A DNA stretch of 64,000 nt from Flavobacteriales bacterium UBA2104 (GTDB lineage Bacteria > Bacteroidota > Bacteroidia > Flavobacteriales_D > Crocinitomicaceae). Of this stretch, positions 1-7,817 are shown piece by piece (position 1 is the first letter of the stretch; each line of letters starts with the position of its first letter). The position numbers were made by a program, and so were the translations under genes. The stretch lies in NCBI GenBank assembly GCA_002331485.1, contig DCYS01000002.1, positions 1 to 64,000 on the forward strand, read 5' to 3'. The notes under the pieces are model-generated. The model was not told where the DNA came from. It made no database searches and saw only the letters and a program-made list of their open reading frames with translations.

Positions 1-41
1 TTCATTTAGTGGTGCTTTTTTTATGCATTATTGTTTCTTTT

Positions 42-166
42 GAACCAGACGAGAAGTCAATGCCGATGTATATTTTCTGTGAAGAATGAGCTAAGAAAAT
101 AACAATCGGTAAGTCTGGTCCCCGCTACAAGGAAAAGCATCATTATTCATTTAGTGGTGCTTTTTT
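42..166 (+). ncRNA. Candidate structured small RNA ending in a terminator
   Basis: The sequence shows a long imperfect hairpin made of three nested helices: 44-50 with 113-119 (CCAGAC/GTCTGG core), 63-67 with 105-109 (CCGAT/ATCGG), and 71-78 with 94-101 (TATTTTCT/AGAAAATA), with a large asymmetric bulge at 51-62. It is followed directly by an intrinsic terminator. A long bulged hairpin plus terminator is compatible with a 6S-like or other regulatory RNA, but no family was recognised and no promoter is clear. A decayed short coding sequence is the alternative. Infernal against Rfam would decide. Confidence 0.35.
133..166 (+). terminator. Intrinsic terminator
   Basis: AAAAGCATCA (133-142) pairs with TGGTGCTTTT (155-164) over ten positions with one G:U pair, and the transcript ends in a run of six U. 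No plus-strand protein gene lies directly upstream, so it most likely ends the candidate small RNA. It could also act weakly on the minus strand for the lipoprotein gene that stops at 178. Confidence 0.65.
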
Positions 167-177
167 ATGCATTAAAT

Positions 178-432
178 TCATTCTTTTGGTGCTAGCGAAT
201 CTTTTACATCATCGAATAAACCTGAACATTCGATCATAGCTTTCATACCTAGCTCTTCTTGTTCTTTTTGACTTAATTCTTCGATCCACTCACATCCTGC
301 TGGTGCACGCTCCGTTTGTGGGCCATTTGCAGCCAGTTCAAAACATTCACATAAAGATTTTTTTAGTGTTGAAGAGCATGATGCGCTAACGAATAAAATG
401 GTAAGTACTGTAAATAGTGTTGTTTTTTTCAT
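178..432 (-). CDS. Small cysteine-containing lipoprotein, unknown function
   Basis: Product of 84 residues that I do not recognise. Residues 1-18 are a lipoprotein signal peptide with the lipobox VSAS before Cys19, so the mature chain should be lipid-anchored in the envelope. Four further cysteines (C28, C30, C47, C69) could form two disulfides in the periplasm. It is the last of three minus-strand genes (purN, DUF6495 gene, this one) but is separated by 64 bp from the second, so it may have its own promoter. It ends just before a terminator hairpin. Confidence 0.65.
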   Translation of the reverse strand: MKKTTLFTVLTILFVSASCSSTLKKSLCECFELAANGPQTERAPAGCEWIEELSQKEQEELGMKAMIECSGLFDDVKDSLAPKE

Positions 433-496
433 ATCAGTTGTTTTCCATCTAAATATAGCTGAAAATCAGTTAACTGTTTTAGGAGGGATCTTATTT

Positions 497-973
497 TTAT
501 GATTCATCAGCTACCATAAGTGCAATGGTTTTGAATAAGTTTCCATCTGAAATTATTGCTCCACTCTGTATTAGATCGAACATTTCCTCCTCTCTCTTTC
601 GTGAATATAGTTTTTCAGAATTGTAAACAGATAATGTTGGAGTGTTAGTTTGTATACGTTTAAATCCGTCTTTAGTAGTTAGATCAATGGTCGGATCTTT
701 GACCTTTAGCCCCATTAATATTATTTTGCCTTGCAAACATTGAAACGCTCTTATTTCTTGTGGACTTCTATGCTCGAGGAACTTAGTCTTTCTCAACACA
801 CCTTCCCATACCACATCACTAAACTGTTCAAGGATCTTTTCTGCTTTTTCTTTCTCATCTTTTTTGAGCTTTTCCCATTCATCTGCGGTAACTCCGTTGA
901 TGACTAAAAAATCAATAAACTCTTTTTCAAGATCGTTCAGTTCTTCTATGGTAAGCAATCTGTACTTAGGCAT
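497..973 (-). CDS. DUF6495 family protein
   Basis: A 158-residue soluble protein resembling, from memory, the Bacteroidota family DUF6495, whose members start with a similar MPKYR-LT-EEL motif and contain an FSDVVWE-like segment followed by a LEHR motif (here near residues 50-70). No signal peptide, membrane segment or catalytic signature is visible; the N-terminal half is charged and helical. The ATG overlaps the end of purN by 8 bp, so the two are co-transcribed and probably translationally coupled. The function of the family is not known; conservation suggests a core cellular role. Confidence 0.7.
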   Translation of the reverse strand: MPKYRLLTIEELNDLEKEFIDFLVINGVTADEWEKLKKDEKEKAEKILEQFSDVVWEGVLRKTKFLEHRSPQEIRAFQCLQGKIILMGLKVKDPTIDLTTKDGFKRIQTNTPTLSVYNSEKLYSRKREEEMFDLIQSGAIISDGNLFKTIALMVADES

Positions 974-1547
974 TTGCTTTGGTTATTAAGTTTTCAATCT
1001 CGGGAGCAAAAAAGGTGTGTTCAAGTACCTGAACCTTCTTTTGGATATCTTCAATAGAATCAGTTGCGGAAAGGGCAACATCATGCTGGGCAATTATTTT
1101 CCCTTTATCGTACTCTTCATTGACCAAGTGAATAGTAATCCCAGTCTTTTCTTCACCAGCATTCTTAACAGCTCTATGGACGTGGATACCATACATTCCT
1201 GGCCCTCCATAATTTGGTAGGAGCGCCGGATGAATGTTAACAATATGCTCTGGAAATGAATGGATCAATTCCTCAGGTATCATACGCAGATATCCACAAA
1301 GTATAATGTAGTCTATCTCATTTTCATTCATGAGATCAACAAGTAACTGTCCATTGCTGGCTTCTTCATTGGAAATAACGACTTGCTTGATACCACTACC
1401 AGCGGTTTTATCCAGGACACCAGCATTCTCTCGATTACACACAAGCACAGATACTTTTATGTTCTCATTATCCCGGAAATAATCAATGATGCGAATAGCG
1501 TTCGAACCATTTCCAGAAGCAAATAAAGCCAGTCGCTTTTTTTCCAT
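966..1547 (-). CDS. purN: Phosphoribosylglycinamide formyltransferase (GART)
   Basis: PurN transfers the formyl group of 10-formyl-tetrahydrofolate to GAR in purine synthesis in the cytoplasm. The 193-residue product has the N-terminal nucleotide-binding motif SGNGSN (11-16), the catalytic NIHPALLP block with N104 and H106, and D147 in EEYDKGK, matching the Asn-His-Asp triad of the family; length is normal. The ATG at 1545-1547 is chosen over an extension to 1580 because the protein then begins directly with the Rossmann strand and because a promoter -7 box lies four bases upstream. First gene of an operon with the overlapping DUF6495 gene. Confidence 0.93.
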   Translation of the reverse strand: MEKKRLALFASGNGSNAIRIIDYFRDNENIKVSVLVCNRENAGVLDKTAGSGIKQVVISNEEASNGQLLVDLMNENEIDYIILCGYLRMIPEELIHSFPEHIVNIHPALLPNYGGPGMYGIHVHRAVKNAGEEKTGITIHLVNEEYDKGKIIAQHDVALSATDSIEDIQKKVQVLEHTFFAPEIENLITKANA

Positions 1548-1551
1548 GATG

Positions 1552-1559
1552 CAAAAATA
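1552..1559 (-). promoter_or_regulatory. Promoter -7 box of purN
   Basis: On the minus strand the sequence reads TATTTTTG, a full match to the Bacteroidota -7 consensus TAnnTTTG. Only four bases separate it from the purN ATG, so transcription probably starts at or next to the start codon. No good TTG is visible at the usual -33 distance. Confidence 0.5.
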
Positions 1560-1669
1560 GAAAATCATTATATCACCCATTATTATTGAGGCTTTATTTT
1601 GCTTTGTGATCTTTGATACAATTCAAGAATGTTGACCAGCGTTTGGTTTTTAACGGGCGCGATTTTCTG

Positions 1670-1677
1670 TATCTTTG
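1670..1677 (+). promoter_or_regulatory. Promoter -7 box of the metal permease gene
   Basis: TATCTTTG matches TAnnTTTG and ends four bases before the ATG at 1682. A TTT at 1647-1649 lies at the usual 20-base distance as a weak -33 element. A leaderless transcript is predicted. Confidence 0.5.
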
Positions 1678-1681
1678 TAAC

Positions 1682-2956
1682 ATGGATCTAGTGGTTGAGT
1701 TCTTCACAACATTATGGGATCTGACCATGGAGATGGCCCCATATCTACTTCTGGGATTTTTGATCGCAGGGTTGCTCAATGGTGTTTTCTCTAAAGACTG
1801 GCTACAACGTAAAATGGGAAAGCCTGGCATCGGAAGTGCTGTTAAAGCCTCTTTACTAGGAATTCCCCTTCCTTTATGCTCTTGTGGTGTGATTCCAACA
1901 GGTGTTTCGTTTTATAAACAAGGTGCCTCAAAAGGTGCGACGTCATCCTTTTTGATCTCTACTCCACAAACGGGAGTGGATAGTATATTAGTTACTTATT
2001 CGTTGATGGGATGGGCCTTTGCAATAGTTCGGCCGATAATCGCTTTTATTACTGGAGTTCTAGGAGGAATTTGGGCTGATCGAGATAAACAAGCATTATC
2101 AAAAGACAATAAGGTCGATCAATCAGAAGCTGCGACTTGTTCAGATTGCTCTAATGATAAGCCAAAGACAGAGCAACATTGGTTCGATCGTATTTTCAAG
2201 TATGCTTTTGTTACTTTTCTACAGGATATATCCAGATGGTTGATCTTAGGATTGGTTTTAGCGACCCTCATAACGATGTTCGTTCCACAATCCTTGTTTA
2301 CAGAATATTTGAGCAGTCCCTGGCTAAATATGCTTATCGTTTTAGCAGCGAGTGTACCGCTTTATGTTTGTGCAACGGCAAGTGTTCCCATCGCAGCAGC
2401 ACTATTGCTTAAAGGTGTGTCACCAGGCGCAGCACTTGTCTTCTTAATGGCTGGTCCGGCAACAAATGTTGCTACTCTAACTGTTTTATGGCAAACGATC
2501 GGTAAGAGAACAACGATTAAATACCTGATCTCAATAATGGCTGGAGCAGTTGGTTTTGGTCTGATCATCGATTATTTATTACCTGTTGAGTGGTTTACTT
2601 ATTTCACTCCTGCGCATACGAGTGCTCATTCGAACCATATTCTTCCTCATTGGTTAATGTTGGGGGCAGGAATACTCATGGTTTACCTTATCGCTCAAGC
2701 TGAAATTTTAAAATTTATACCGAAAAAGAATATAAAGAAAGAAGATATGAATGATTCAAAAACATATGCAGTAGAAGGAATGACTTGTAATCACTGTGTT
2801 GCCAATGTAGATAAAAATCTTAAAGCGATAGATGGGGTTGATGAGGTGAGTGTTGACCTTCAAAAAGGTGAAGCAGTGGTAAATGGAAATGTTGCCGAAA
2901 GCAAGATTAAGGAAGTGATCGAGAGTATTGGATATACGTTCAAAGGAAGAAAGTAA
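1682..2956 (+). CDS. SO_0444-type Cu/Zn efflux permease with C-terminal HMA domain
   Basis: An inner-membrane permease of the DUF318/ArsP-like class fused to a heavy-metal-associated domain, 424 residues. The permease half has about eight hydrophobic segments in two blocks and carries CSCG (C66-C68) followed by the STPQTG segment typical of this class. Residues 360-424 form an HMA domain with metal ligands GMTCNHC (C369 and C372). Family members are annotated as copper/zinc efflux transporters; which metal is used here cannot be told. The ATG at 1682 fits the family N-terminus and the promoter position better than the extension to 1613. It is a single gene between oppositely oriented neighbours. 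Confidence 0.85.
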   Translation: MDLVVEFFTTLWDLTMEMAPYLLLGFLIAGLLNGVFSKDWLQRKMGKPGIGSAVKASLLGIPLPLCSCGVIPTGVSFYKQGASKGATSSFLISTPQTGVDSILVTYSLMGWAFAIVRPIIAFITGVLGGIWADRDKQALSKDNKVDQSEAATCSDCSNDKPKTEQHWFDRIFKYAFVTFLQDISRWLILGLVLATLITMFVPQSLFTEYLSSPWLNMLIVLAASVPLYVCATASVPIAAALLLKGVSPGAALVFLMAGPATNVATLTVLWQTIGKRTTIKYLISIMAGAVGFGLIIDYLLPVEWFTYFTPAHTSAHSNHILPHWLMLGAGILMVYLIAQAEILKFIPKKNIKKEDMNDSKTYAVEGMTCNHCVANVDKNLKAIDGVDEVSVDLQKGEAVVNGNVAESKIKEVIESIGYTFKGRK

Positions 2957-2959
2957 ATA

Positions 2960-3382
2960 TCACTTTTTAAACAGGCTGCTCATATCTGCAAATGCCTTAA
3001 ACTCTAGTGCATTCCCTGCTGGATCCAAAAAGAATAAGGTAGCTTGTTCTCCGGGCTTACCCTTAAACCTGATCGTAGGCTCTAATACAAATTCTACATT
3101 TGCTTTTTCCAATCGTTCAGCAAGTTCTTTCCAATCTTCCATGGATAGAACAACTCCGTAGTGTGGCACAGGAACCTGGTCTCCATCTACAGGATTATAA
3201 TGAAGCTTAGTTTTTTCTGGACTGTAATGAATCACAAATTGATGCCCATAAAAATCGAAGTCGACCCAGTGATCAGAAGATCTACCTTCTTTCATTCCAA
3301 GAACTTCTCCATAGAACTTCCGACATTCTTGCAGGTTATTTACAGGAACAGCTAAGTGAAAAGGGTTTAATTGTTTTGACAT
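2960..3382 (-). CDS. VOC superfamily (glyoxalase/bleomycin resistance-like) protein
   Basis: A 140-residue vicinal oxygen chelate protein. The N-terminal module starts NPFHLAVPV with the expected metal-binding His, and the second module ends with FLDPAGNALEFKAF, the usual C-terminal Glu ligand motif. Such proteins form two paired beta-alpha-beta modules around a divalent metal and act as lyases, dioxygenases or resistance proteins; the substrate is not predictable here. It is the last gene of a three-gene minus-strand operon after the MATE pump and the thioesterase, with a gap of 10 bp. Confidence 0.85.
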   Translation of the reverse strand: MSKQLNPFHLAVPVNNLQECRKFYGEVLGMKEGRSSDHWVDFDFYGHQFVIHYSPEKTKLHYNPVDGDQVPVPHYGVVLSMEDWKELAERLEKANVEFVLEPTIRFKGKPGEQATLFFLDPAGNALEFKAFADMSSLFKK

Positions 3383-3392
3383 AATTTTCGTT

Positions 3393-3782
3393 TTAAACTA
3401 CAGAAACAGGATTCTTCTCATCATCTACCGCCACCATGGTAAAAGTTCCATGAACGGCGCGCTCTCGCTTTTCAGAATACATCTGTTCAATGAAGATATC
3501 GACACCGACAACAATACTGGACTTACCAACACTATCAATATTCGCGACAAGTTCAATCAAGGTTCCACTTGGAATAGGTTTTTTAAAATCAACACGATCA
3601 GAACTTACCGTAACTACTTTCTGACGACTAAAACGCGTAGCACAAATGAAGGCTACTTCATCCATTAATTGTAAAGCTTTACCACCGAAAAGTGTATCGT
3701 AGTGATTCGTTGTATTTGGAAATACAGCTTTGAAAATCCGTGTTTCAGCTTCTTTTATGCGTGATTCTAATGATTTTTCCAT
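3393..3782 (-). CDS. Hotdog-fold acyl-CoA thioesterase
   Basis: A 129-residue single-hotdog thioesterase of the YciA/BFIT type, which hydrolyses acyl-CoA to free acid and CoA in the cytoplasm. The N-terminal half contains the family signature NHYDTLFGGKALQLMDEVAF, with the Asn and Asp/Glu expected in the active site, followed by VTVSSDRVDFKKPIPSG. I chose the ATG at 3780-3782, which leaves one base after the MATE stop codon; an earlier ATG at 3794 would add four residues and overlap it. Co-transcription with the MATE pump and VOC gene is likely; acyl-chain preference cannot be read from sequence. Confidence 0.88.
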   Translation of the reverse strand: MEKSLESRIKEAETRIFKAVFPNTTNHYDTLFGGKALQLMDEVAFICATRFSRQKVVTVSSDRVDFKKPIPSGTLIELVANIDSVGKSSIVVGVDIFIEQMYSEKRERAVHGTFTMVAVDDEKNPVSVV

Positions 3783-3783
3783 A

Positions 3784-5190
3784 TTACTCTTCAATCTCTT
3801 TAGCAGTGCGAATTGAACGATAATTCTCGATCACATCTGGATTATCTTCTGTTTGTCCATCTGGATATTTCGTTGGCGACAATTTGTAATATATAAAACT
3901 AACTAATGCCGCACCAACATCTGCTATTGGAAAAGACATCCATATTCCATCCAGACCGTATGCAAATGGTAAAAGTAAAACCAGTGGTATGAGGAAAAAC
4001 CCCTGTTTAGTTAACGCAAGAAACAATGCAGGCAGGGCTTTGCCGATCGCCTGAAAGTAAGCACTTATAATCAAACTCACCGCTAATAAAGGAGTTGCAA
4101 GAAAAACAGTACGAATAACTGGAGTTGTTTCCTTTATCAGCTCTTCATTTGTTGTAAAAAGACCAGCTATATCCTTCGCGAAAACCATCAATACGATGAA
4201 AATAAGTAATGAAAAAGCAGATGCCCATCCAATTGAAAGCTTTACAATTGCTCTCACTCTTTCCTTCAATCGAGCTCCAAAGTTATATCCAACAATTGGT
4301 ACGAATCCCTGCGTAATTCCCAAAACTGGAAAATTAGCAAACATGAGTACGCGGTTCACAATTCCATAAACCGATAGCCCTTGCTCTCCACCATAATAGT
4401 AAAGTGAGTTGTTGAGTACAAGAGCCAAAAGGCTTATCACTCCTTGTCTCGATAACGTCACAGCTCCTAACGAGCTTATCTCTTTGATAATTGGAACTGA
4501 CGGCTTACAATATTCCAGACTAAGTTTTAGTTCTGACTTGCCCCTAACGAAATGAACAAACGTGAAAGTAGCACTAGCCATATATGATATCGTTGTTGCC
4601 CAAGCAGCTCCCTCGATTCCCATATCGAAACCGATCATCAAAACTGGGTCAAGGATCAGGTTTGATATAGCAGGAATGATCATGGCAAACATTGCAACAC
4701 GAGGATATCCTTCTGCTCTGATCACGTTATTGCTCATCATTGCCCAAGCAAGAAAAGGCACACCGATGAGCACAATAGAAAAGTAAGTGATCGCAGGGTC
4801 TTTAACATCTCCTTTTCCTCCAAAAACTGTGATGATCTCATCAGTAAAAAAGGATCCCAGTAATACGAAAAAGACAGCAAGAGTAACAGTCATCATGACC
4901 TGATTACCGAAAGTTCTGAATGCCTTCTCATTGTCTTTTCCACCCAAAGAACGGGAAAGAACAGACGATCCACCAACACCAATCGACATACCGATACTTG
5001 AGATCAAAAAGGTTATAGGAAGAACAACAGTTATTGCACCGATACCCTCAGCGCCAACAAGGTGACCGACAAATATGGTGTCAACAATGGCATAAATGGA
5101 CATCACAAGAATACCCACTGAAGCAGGAAAGGCTTGCTCTCTTAAAAGCTTGCCTAATGGTTCTGTTCCAAATTTATCAGTGGATTTCAT
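3784..5190 (-). CDS. MATE family multidrug/Na+ antiporter
   Basis: A 468-residue integral membrane protein with twelve hydrophobic segments in two similar halves, as in MATE exporters. N-terminal features include FPASVGILVMSIYAIVDT and the VGAEGIGAITVVLP segment typical of the family; the second half repeats the pattern with GITQGFVPIVGYNFGA. These pumps exchange cationic drugs or metabolites for Na+ or H+ across the inner membrane; substrates are unknown here. First gene of an operon with the thioesterase and VOC protein. The C-terminal 25 residues are hydrophilic and probably cytoplasmic. Confidence 0.92.
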   Translation of the reverse strand: MKSTDKFGTEPLGKLLREQAFPASVGILVMSIYAIVDTIFVGHLVGAEGIGAITVVLPITFLISSIGMSIGVGGSSVLSRSLGGKDNEKAFRTFGNQVMMTVTLAVFFVLLGSFFTDEIITVFGGKGDVKDPAITYFSIVLIGVPFLAWAMMSNNVIRAEGYPRVAMFAMIIPAISNLILDPVLMIGFDMGIEGAAWATTISYMASATFTFVHFVRGKSELKLSLEYCKPSVPIIKEISSLGAVTLSRQGVISLLALVLNNSLYYYGGEQGLSVYGIVNRVLMFANFPVLGITQGFVPIVGYNFGARLKERVRAIVKLSIGWASAFSLLIFIVLMVFAKDIAGLFTTNEELIKETTPVIRTVFLATPLLAVSLIISAYFQAIGKALPALFLALTKQGFFLIPLVLLLPFAYGLDGIWMSFPIADVGAALVSFIYYKLSPTKYPDGQTEDNPDVIENYRSIRTAKEIEE

Positions 5191-5366
5191 CGTTGCTCAA
5201 TAACAAGTATTTTTCTAAAATGTTGTGTTGCTGCCTTTTTTAGGGCTATCAATAATACGAATTTCAGCGTGATTCAGATGTCCATGGATATAGGAAGTTT
5301 TTCTATTCTAATTTTCTGCCTTTAATTCAATCGAATAGAGTGGCCAAATATCATTAACTTAGAGGT

Positions 5367-6479
5367 ATGAAAATGAGAAGAGTGGGTCCAGTTGAATACG
5401 ATATCATACGTTTGTGTATGGTGATAAATATTTGGTGGGTAGGTCTTAAGCTCTATAAAAACCCATTCACTTCATTGAAGGTTGTTCGCAAACTGATCAG
5501 GAACTTTGAGGAAATGATCGGTAATGATAAATTCGTTCGGGCATTTAAAGTTGATGGGAAATATAATTGGGATATGTTCAATCCTGCTTGGCCTTCAAAA
5601 GGATTTGACTCATTTTTTAAAACTCATTTGCTAGAGGTTAAACCCGTTACGGGCGAAGAACAGTTACTGAGAAGGTTATTGATCGCGATCACTAAACGTT
5701 GTCCTTTACAGTGCGAACATTGCAGTGAAGCGGATACACTTTATCAAAGTGACGTGCTTTCTTATGATGAGCTTGCTCAAAAAATAGATGGTTTTGTTGA
5801 AAAAGGTGTTGGACAATTGGTGTATTCTGGGGGAGAACCGTTAAGTCGATATTCTGATCTTATAAAACTGATAAAGCGATATAATAAGCAATGCGATCAG
5901 TGGATCTATACGTCTGCATATGGTTTGACAAAAGAAAAGGCTCAACAATTAAAAGAGGCAGGATTGAATGGTGCGGCAATAAGCCTGGATCACCATTTAG
6001 AAGAAAAACATAATTCTTTTCGCGGAAATAAGAACTCCTTTAAATGGATCATGAAGGGAATTAAACATTTACAAAATGCAGGTATTTTAGTTTCCATTAA
6101 TGTTTGTCCAACAAGAGAGTACATTGAGATTAAAGGACCAGAAGAAATGATTGAGTTGGCAAGAAACAAGAACATTCCAATTGTTAACTTTTTAGAACCG
6201 AGAGCAGTGGGTAATTATGAGGGTAAAGAGGTTGAGCTCAATGATCAGGAAAAGTCGCATTTGCTTGAGCTAAGTAAAAAGTACAATTTCAATAAAAAAT
6301 ATGTTGAATATCCAACCGTCTTGTTTCCTGCTGGATATCGAAAAACCTTGCCTTGTGGAGGTGGTCGATCATATCTGCTATTGGATTATGACGGCACGTT
6401 GTATCCATGTCCTTTTTGCAAAACAAAACTTCCTTCCGTGCCAAAGCAAAACACTGAAAGCCTCTGTGCTGCAAGTTAA
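5367..6479 (+). CDS. Radical SAM protein with C-terminal cysteine cluster
   Basis: A 370-residue enzyme whose radical SAM core begins at about residue 105 with the [4Fe-4S] motif CPLQCEHC (C112, C116, C119), followed by the SAM-contacting YSGGEPL. The C-terminus contains CGGGRSYL and YPCPFC, a SPASM-like set of cysteines that may hold an extra cluster. Residues 1-100 form an unusual N-terminal extension with a hydrophobic segment (about 14-30). Substrate unknown. The GNAT-like gene starts 8 bp after the stop. The chain stops soon after CPFC, shorter than SPASM proteins I know, and another frame stays open to 6501, so a C-terminal frameshift is possible but unproven. Confidence 0.82.
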   Translation: MKMRRVGPVEYDIIRLCMVINIWWVGLKLYKNPFTSLKVVRKLIRNFEEMIGNDKFVRAFKVDGKYNWDMFNPAWPSKGFDSFFKTHLLEVKPVTGEEQLLRRLLIAITKRCPLQCEHCSEADTLYQSDVLSYDELAQKIDGFVEKGVGQLVYSGGEPLSRYSDLIKLIKRYNKQCDQWIYTSAYGLTKEKAQQLKEAGLNGAAISLDHHLEEKHNSFRGNKNSFKWIMKGIKHLQNAGILVSINVCPTREYIEIKGPEEMIELARNKNIPIVNFLEPRAVGNYEGKEVELNDQEKSHLLELSKKYNFNKKYVEYPTVLFPAGYRKTLPCGGGRSYLLLDYDGTLYPCPFCKTKLPSVPKQNTESLCAAS

Positions 6480-6487
6480 TTCATATT

Positions 6488-7075
6488 ATGGAGCCCGTTG
6501 ATCGTAATTCATATGATACTGCTCTGCGTGTATTGAATACTGCTTTTCAAGATAATCCTGGAGTTATGTGGGTGGTAAAAAAAGATCAGAAGATCACTTC
6601 ACGTATCAGAGAATTATGTCGGTTTTGCTTAACCGTTTCAATGGAAAAAGAAGGCGCATTTATAACCAGTGATCGTAAAGGTGTTATTTTGATGATCGAA
6701 AGTGACAAGAGACAACGCTTCACGAATTGGCTCAAGGGATACAAGAGACTTGGTCAATATTGTATTGGATGGGATAGAGCAGTTAAAATGATCAATAGAG
6801 AAAGAAAGATCCAGTCAAGAAGACCTGGATCAAAGCATCTCTATGTTTGGATGATAGCTGTTGAAGATCATACCTATGGTTTAAATACAATTCGCGAAAT
6901 GCGTGATTTCTTATTCGAAACCTCAATAAAAAGAGAATTATCCATTTATGCAGAAACAACTATGAAATCTACTTTAAACTTATATTTGAGATATGGATTT
7001 GAGGTATATGATACCTGGCATGTCGACAAAGAGGGAATGGATGTCTACTTTATTCGTCGTGATTGGAAGTCTTGA
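6488..7075 (+). CDS. GNAT-like N-acetyltransferase
   Basis: A 195-residue protein that fits a GNAT fold: the C-terminal part has STLNLYLRYGFEVYDTWH, the usual last helix-strand motif of these acetyltransferases, and the centre has WMIAVEDHTYGLNTIREM in place of the acetyl-CoA loop. From memory, similar Bacteroidota proteins with NPGVMWVVKKD near the N-terminus are annotated as GNATs. The acetyl-CoA glycine loop is not canonical, so activity is uncertain. It follows the radical SAM gene by 8 bp and its 3' end overlaps the convergent hydroxylase gene by 26 bp. Substrate unknown. Confidence 0.7.
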   Translation: MEPVDRNSYDTALRVLNTAFQDNPGVMWVVKKDQKITSRIRELCRFCLTVSMEKEGAFITSDRKGVILMIESDKRQRFTNWLKGYKRLGQYCIGWDRAVKMINRERKIQSRRPGSKHLYVWMIAVEDHTYGLNTIREMRDFLFETSIKRELSIYAETTMKSTLNLYLRYGFEVYDTWHVDKEGMDVYFIRRDWKS

Positions 7076-7817
7076 GCGATCTCTTTTCATTGATTTGCTC
7101 AGCTAATTTTTTAAATGAGCTTTCGTAAGTTGGATGATCTGTCTTGAAAAGTTTATCCCAAAGGTTCAAGTAGATTCCAAAATTGTAATGGACGTATTTA
7201 TGATGCTGATAGTGATGCAATGAGGTGTTAAATACATTAAATGCGTTGAGCTTATTTGGTCTCAATTCATAACCACAATGCCCGTAAACAGATATAAATA
7301 GTAAAAACGCTGTGAATAACATGAGAACCCACTCGTGCACAGGCAAAATAAATGCAACCAGCGGAACAATGGCAATTTGTATTATGCCCTCAATAGGATG
7401 AAAAGAGAAAGCTGACCATGCATTCGGTTGATGCGACTGATGATGATAAACATGTACTTTCTTAAATAGTAATTGTGTATGAAGCAATCGATGTGTCCAA
7501 TAAAAATAGACATCATGCAATGCGAGTGCGATAAAGAAAGTAGCAAAAAGGAAGAGGAAATCTACAAGCGTTTTTGGCGGACCTGAATATATCTGAGTTA
7601 TTCCCTTTGAGATCGAAAGGTCAAGTAATGCTCCGAAAATGGCGAAAACAACCAAATTGACAACGGTGTTCTTAATCTCTGAACTATCTGGGGCTTTAGC
7701 TTCATTTCCTTCGATCAGGTATGCTCTTTTTTTTCCTGAAAAGAGTACGTCGATATATGAGAAATATAGGATCAGGAAAAGAGCAATGATCGGTATGAAT
7801 AACGTCCAGAATATCAT
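7050..7817 (-). CDS. Sterol desaturase / fatty acid hydroxylase superfamily protein
   Basis: A 255-residue membrane protein with the three histidine boxes of di-iron membrane hydroxylases: H101 with H109 and H113 (HDVYFYWTHRLLH), HVYHH at 122-126, and HHYQHH at 201-206. About five hydrophobic segments place the boxes on the cytoplasmic side. Members hydroxylate or desaturate sterols, carotenoids or acyl chains; the substrate here is not known. The start codon overlaps the stop of the upstream acyl desaturase in a TAATG arrangement, so the two are translationally coupled and probably act on the same lipid pathway. Its 3' end overlaps the convergent GNAT gene. Confidence 0.88.
   Translation of the reverse strand: MIFWTLFIPIIALFLILYFSYIDVLFSGKKRAYLIEGNEAKAPDSSEIKNTVVNLVVFAIFGALLDLSISKGITQIYSGPPKTLVDFLFLFATFFIALALHDVYFYWTHRLLHTQLLFKKVHVYHHQSHQPNAWSAFSFHPIEGIIQIAIVPLVAFILPVHEWVLMLFTAFLLFISVYGHCGYELRPNKLNAFNVFNTSLHHYQHHKYVHYNFGIYLNLWDKLFKTDHPTYESSFKKLAEQINEKRSLKTSNHDE

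Larger units (their letters stand above)
1..174 (+). repeat. Direct repeat of about 30 bp, period about 145 bp
   Basis: Positions 1-30 and 146-174 are the same sequence apart from the length of one T run (seven against six). Each copy contains the right arm and T-tract of a terminator hairpin followed by ATGCATTA. The left arm of the first copy lies outside the window, so the window probably starts inside a tandem array whose unit is about 145 bp. The sequence between the copies is not itself visibly duplicated because only one full unit is in view. Confidence 0.7.

Noticed and set aside
1..170. Possible decayed GIY-YIG endonuclease gene in the left-edge element
   Set aside because: Short frames on both strands give segments such as YIG but stops interrupt all of them, no full family signature is present, and nested helices explain the sequence better.
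1613..1681. N-terminal extension of the metal permease
   Set aside because: The extra 23 residues contain no family features, overlap the promoter box, and start at a non-preferred position relative to the family.
6301..6501. Alternate open frame after the radical SAM CPFC motif
   Set aside because: It is in a different frame with no independent start; noted only as a hint of a C-terminal frameshift.
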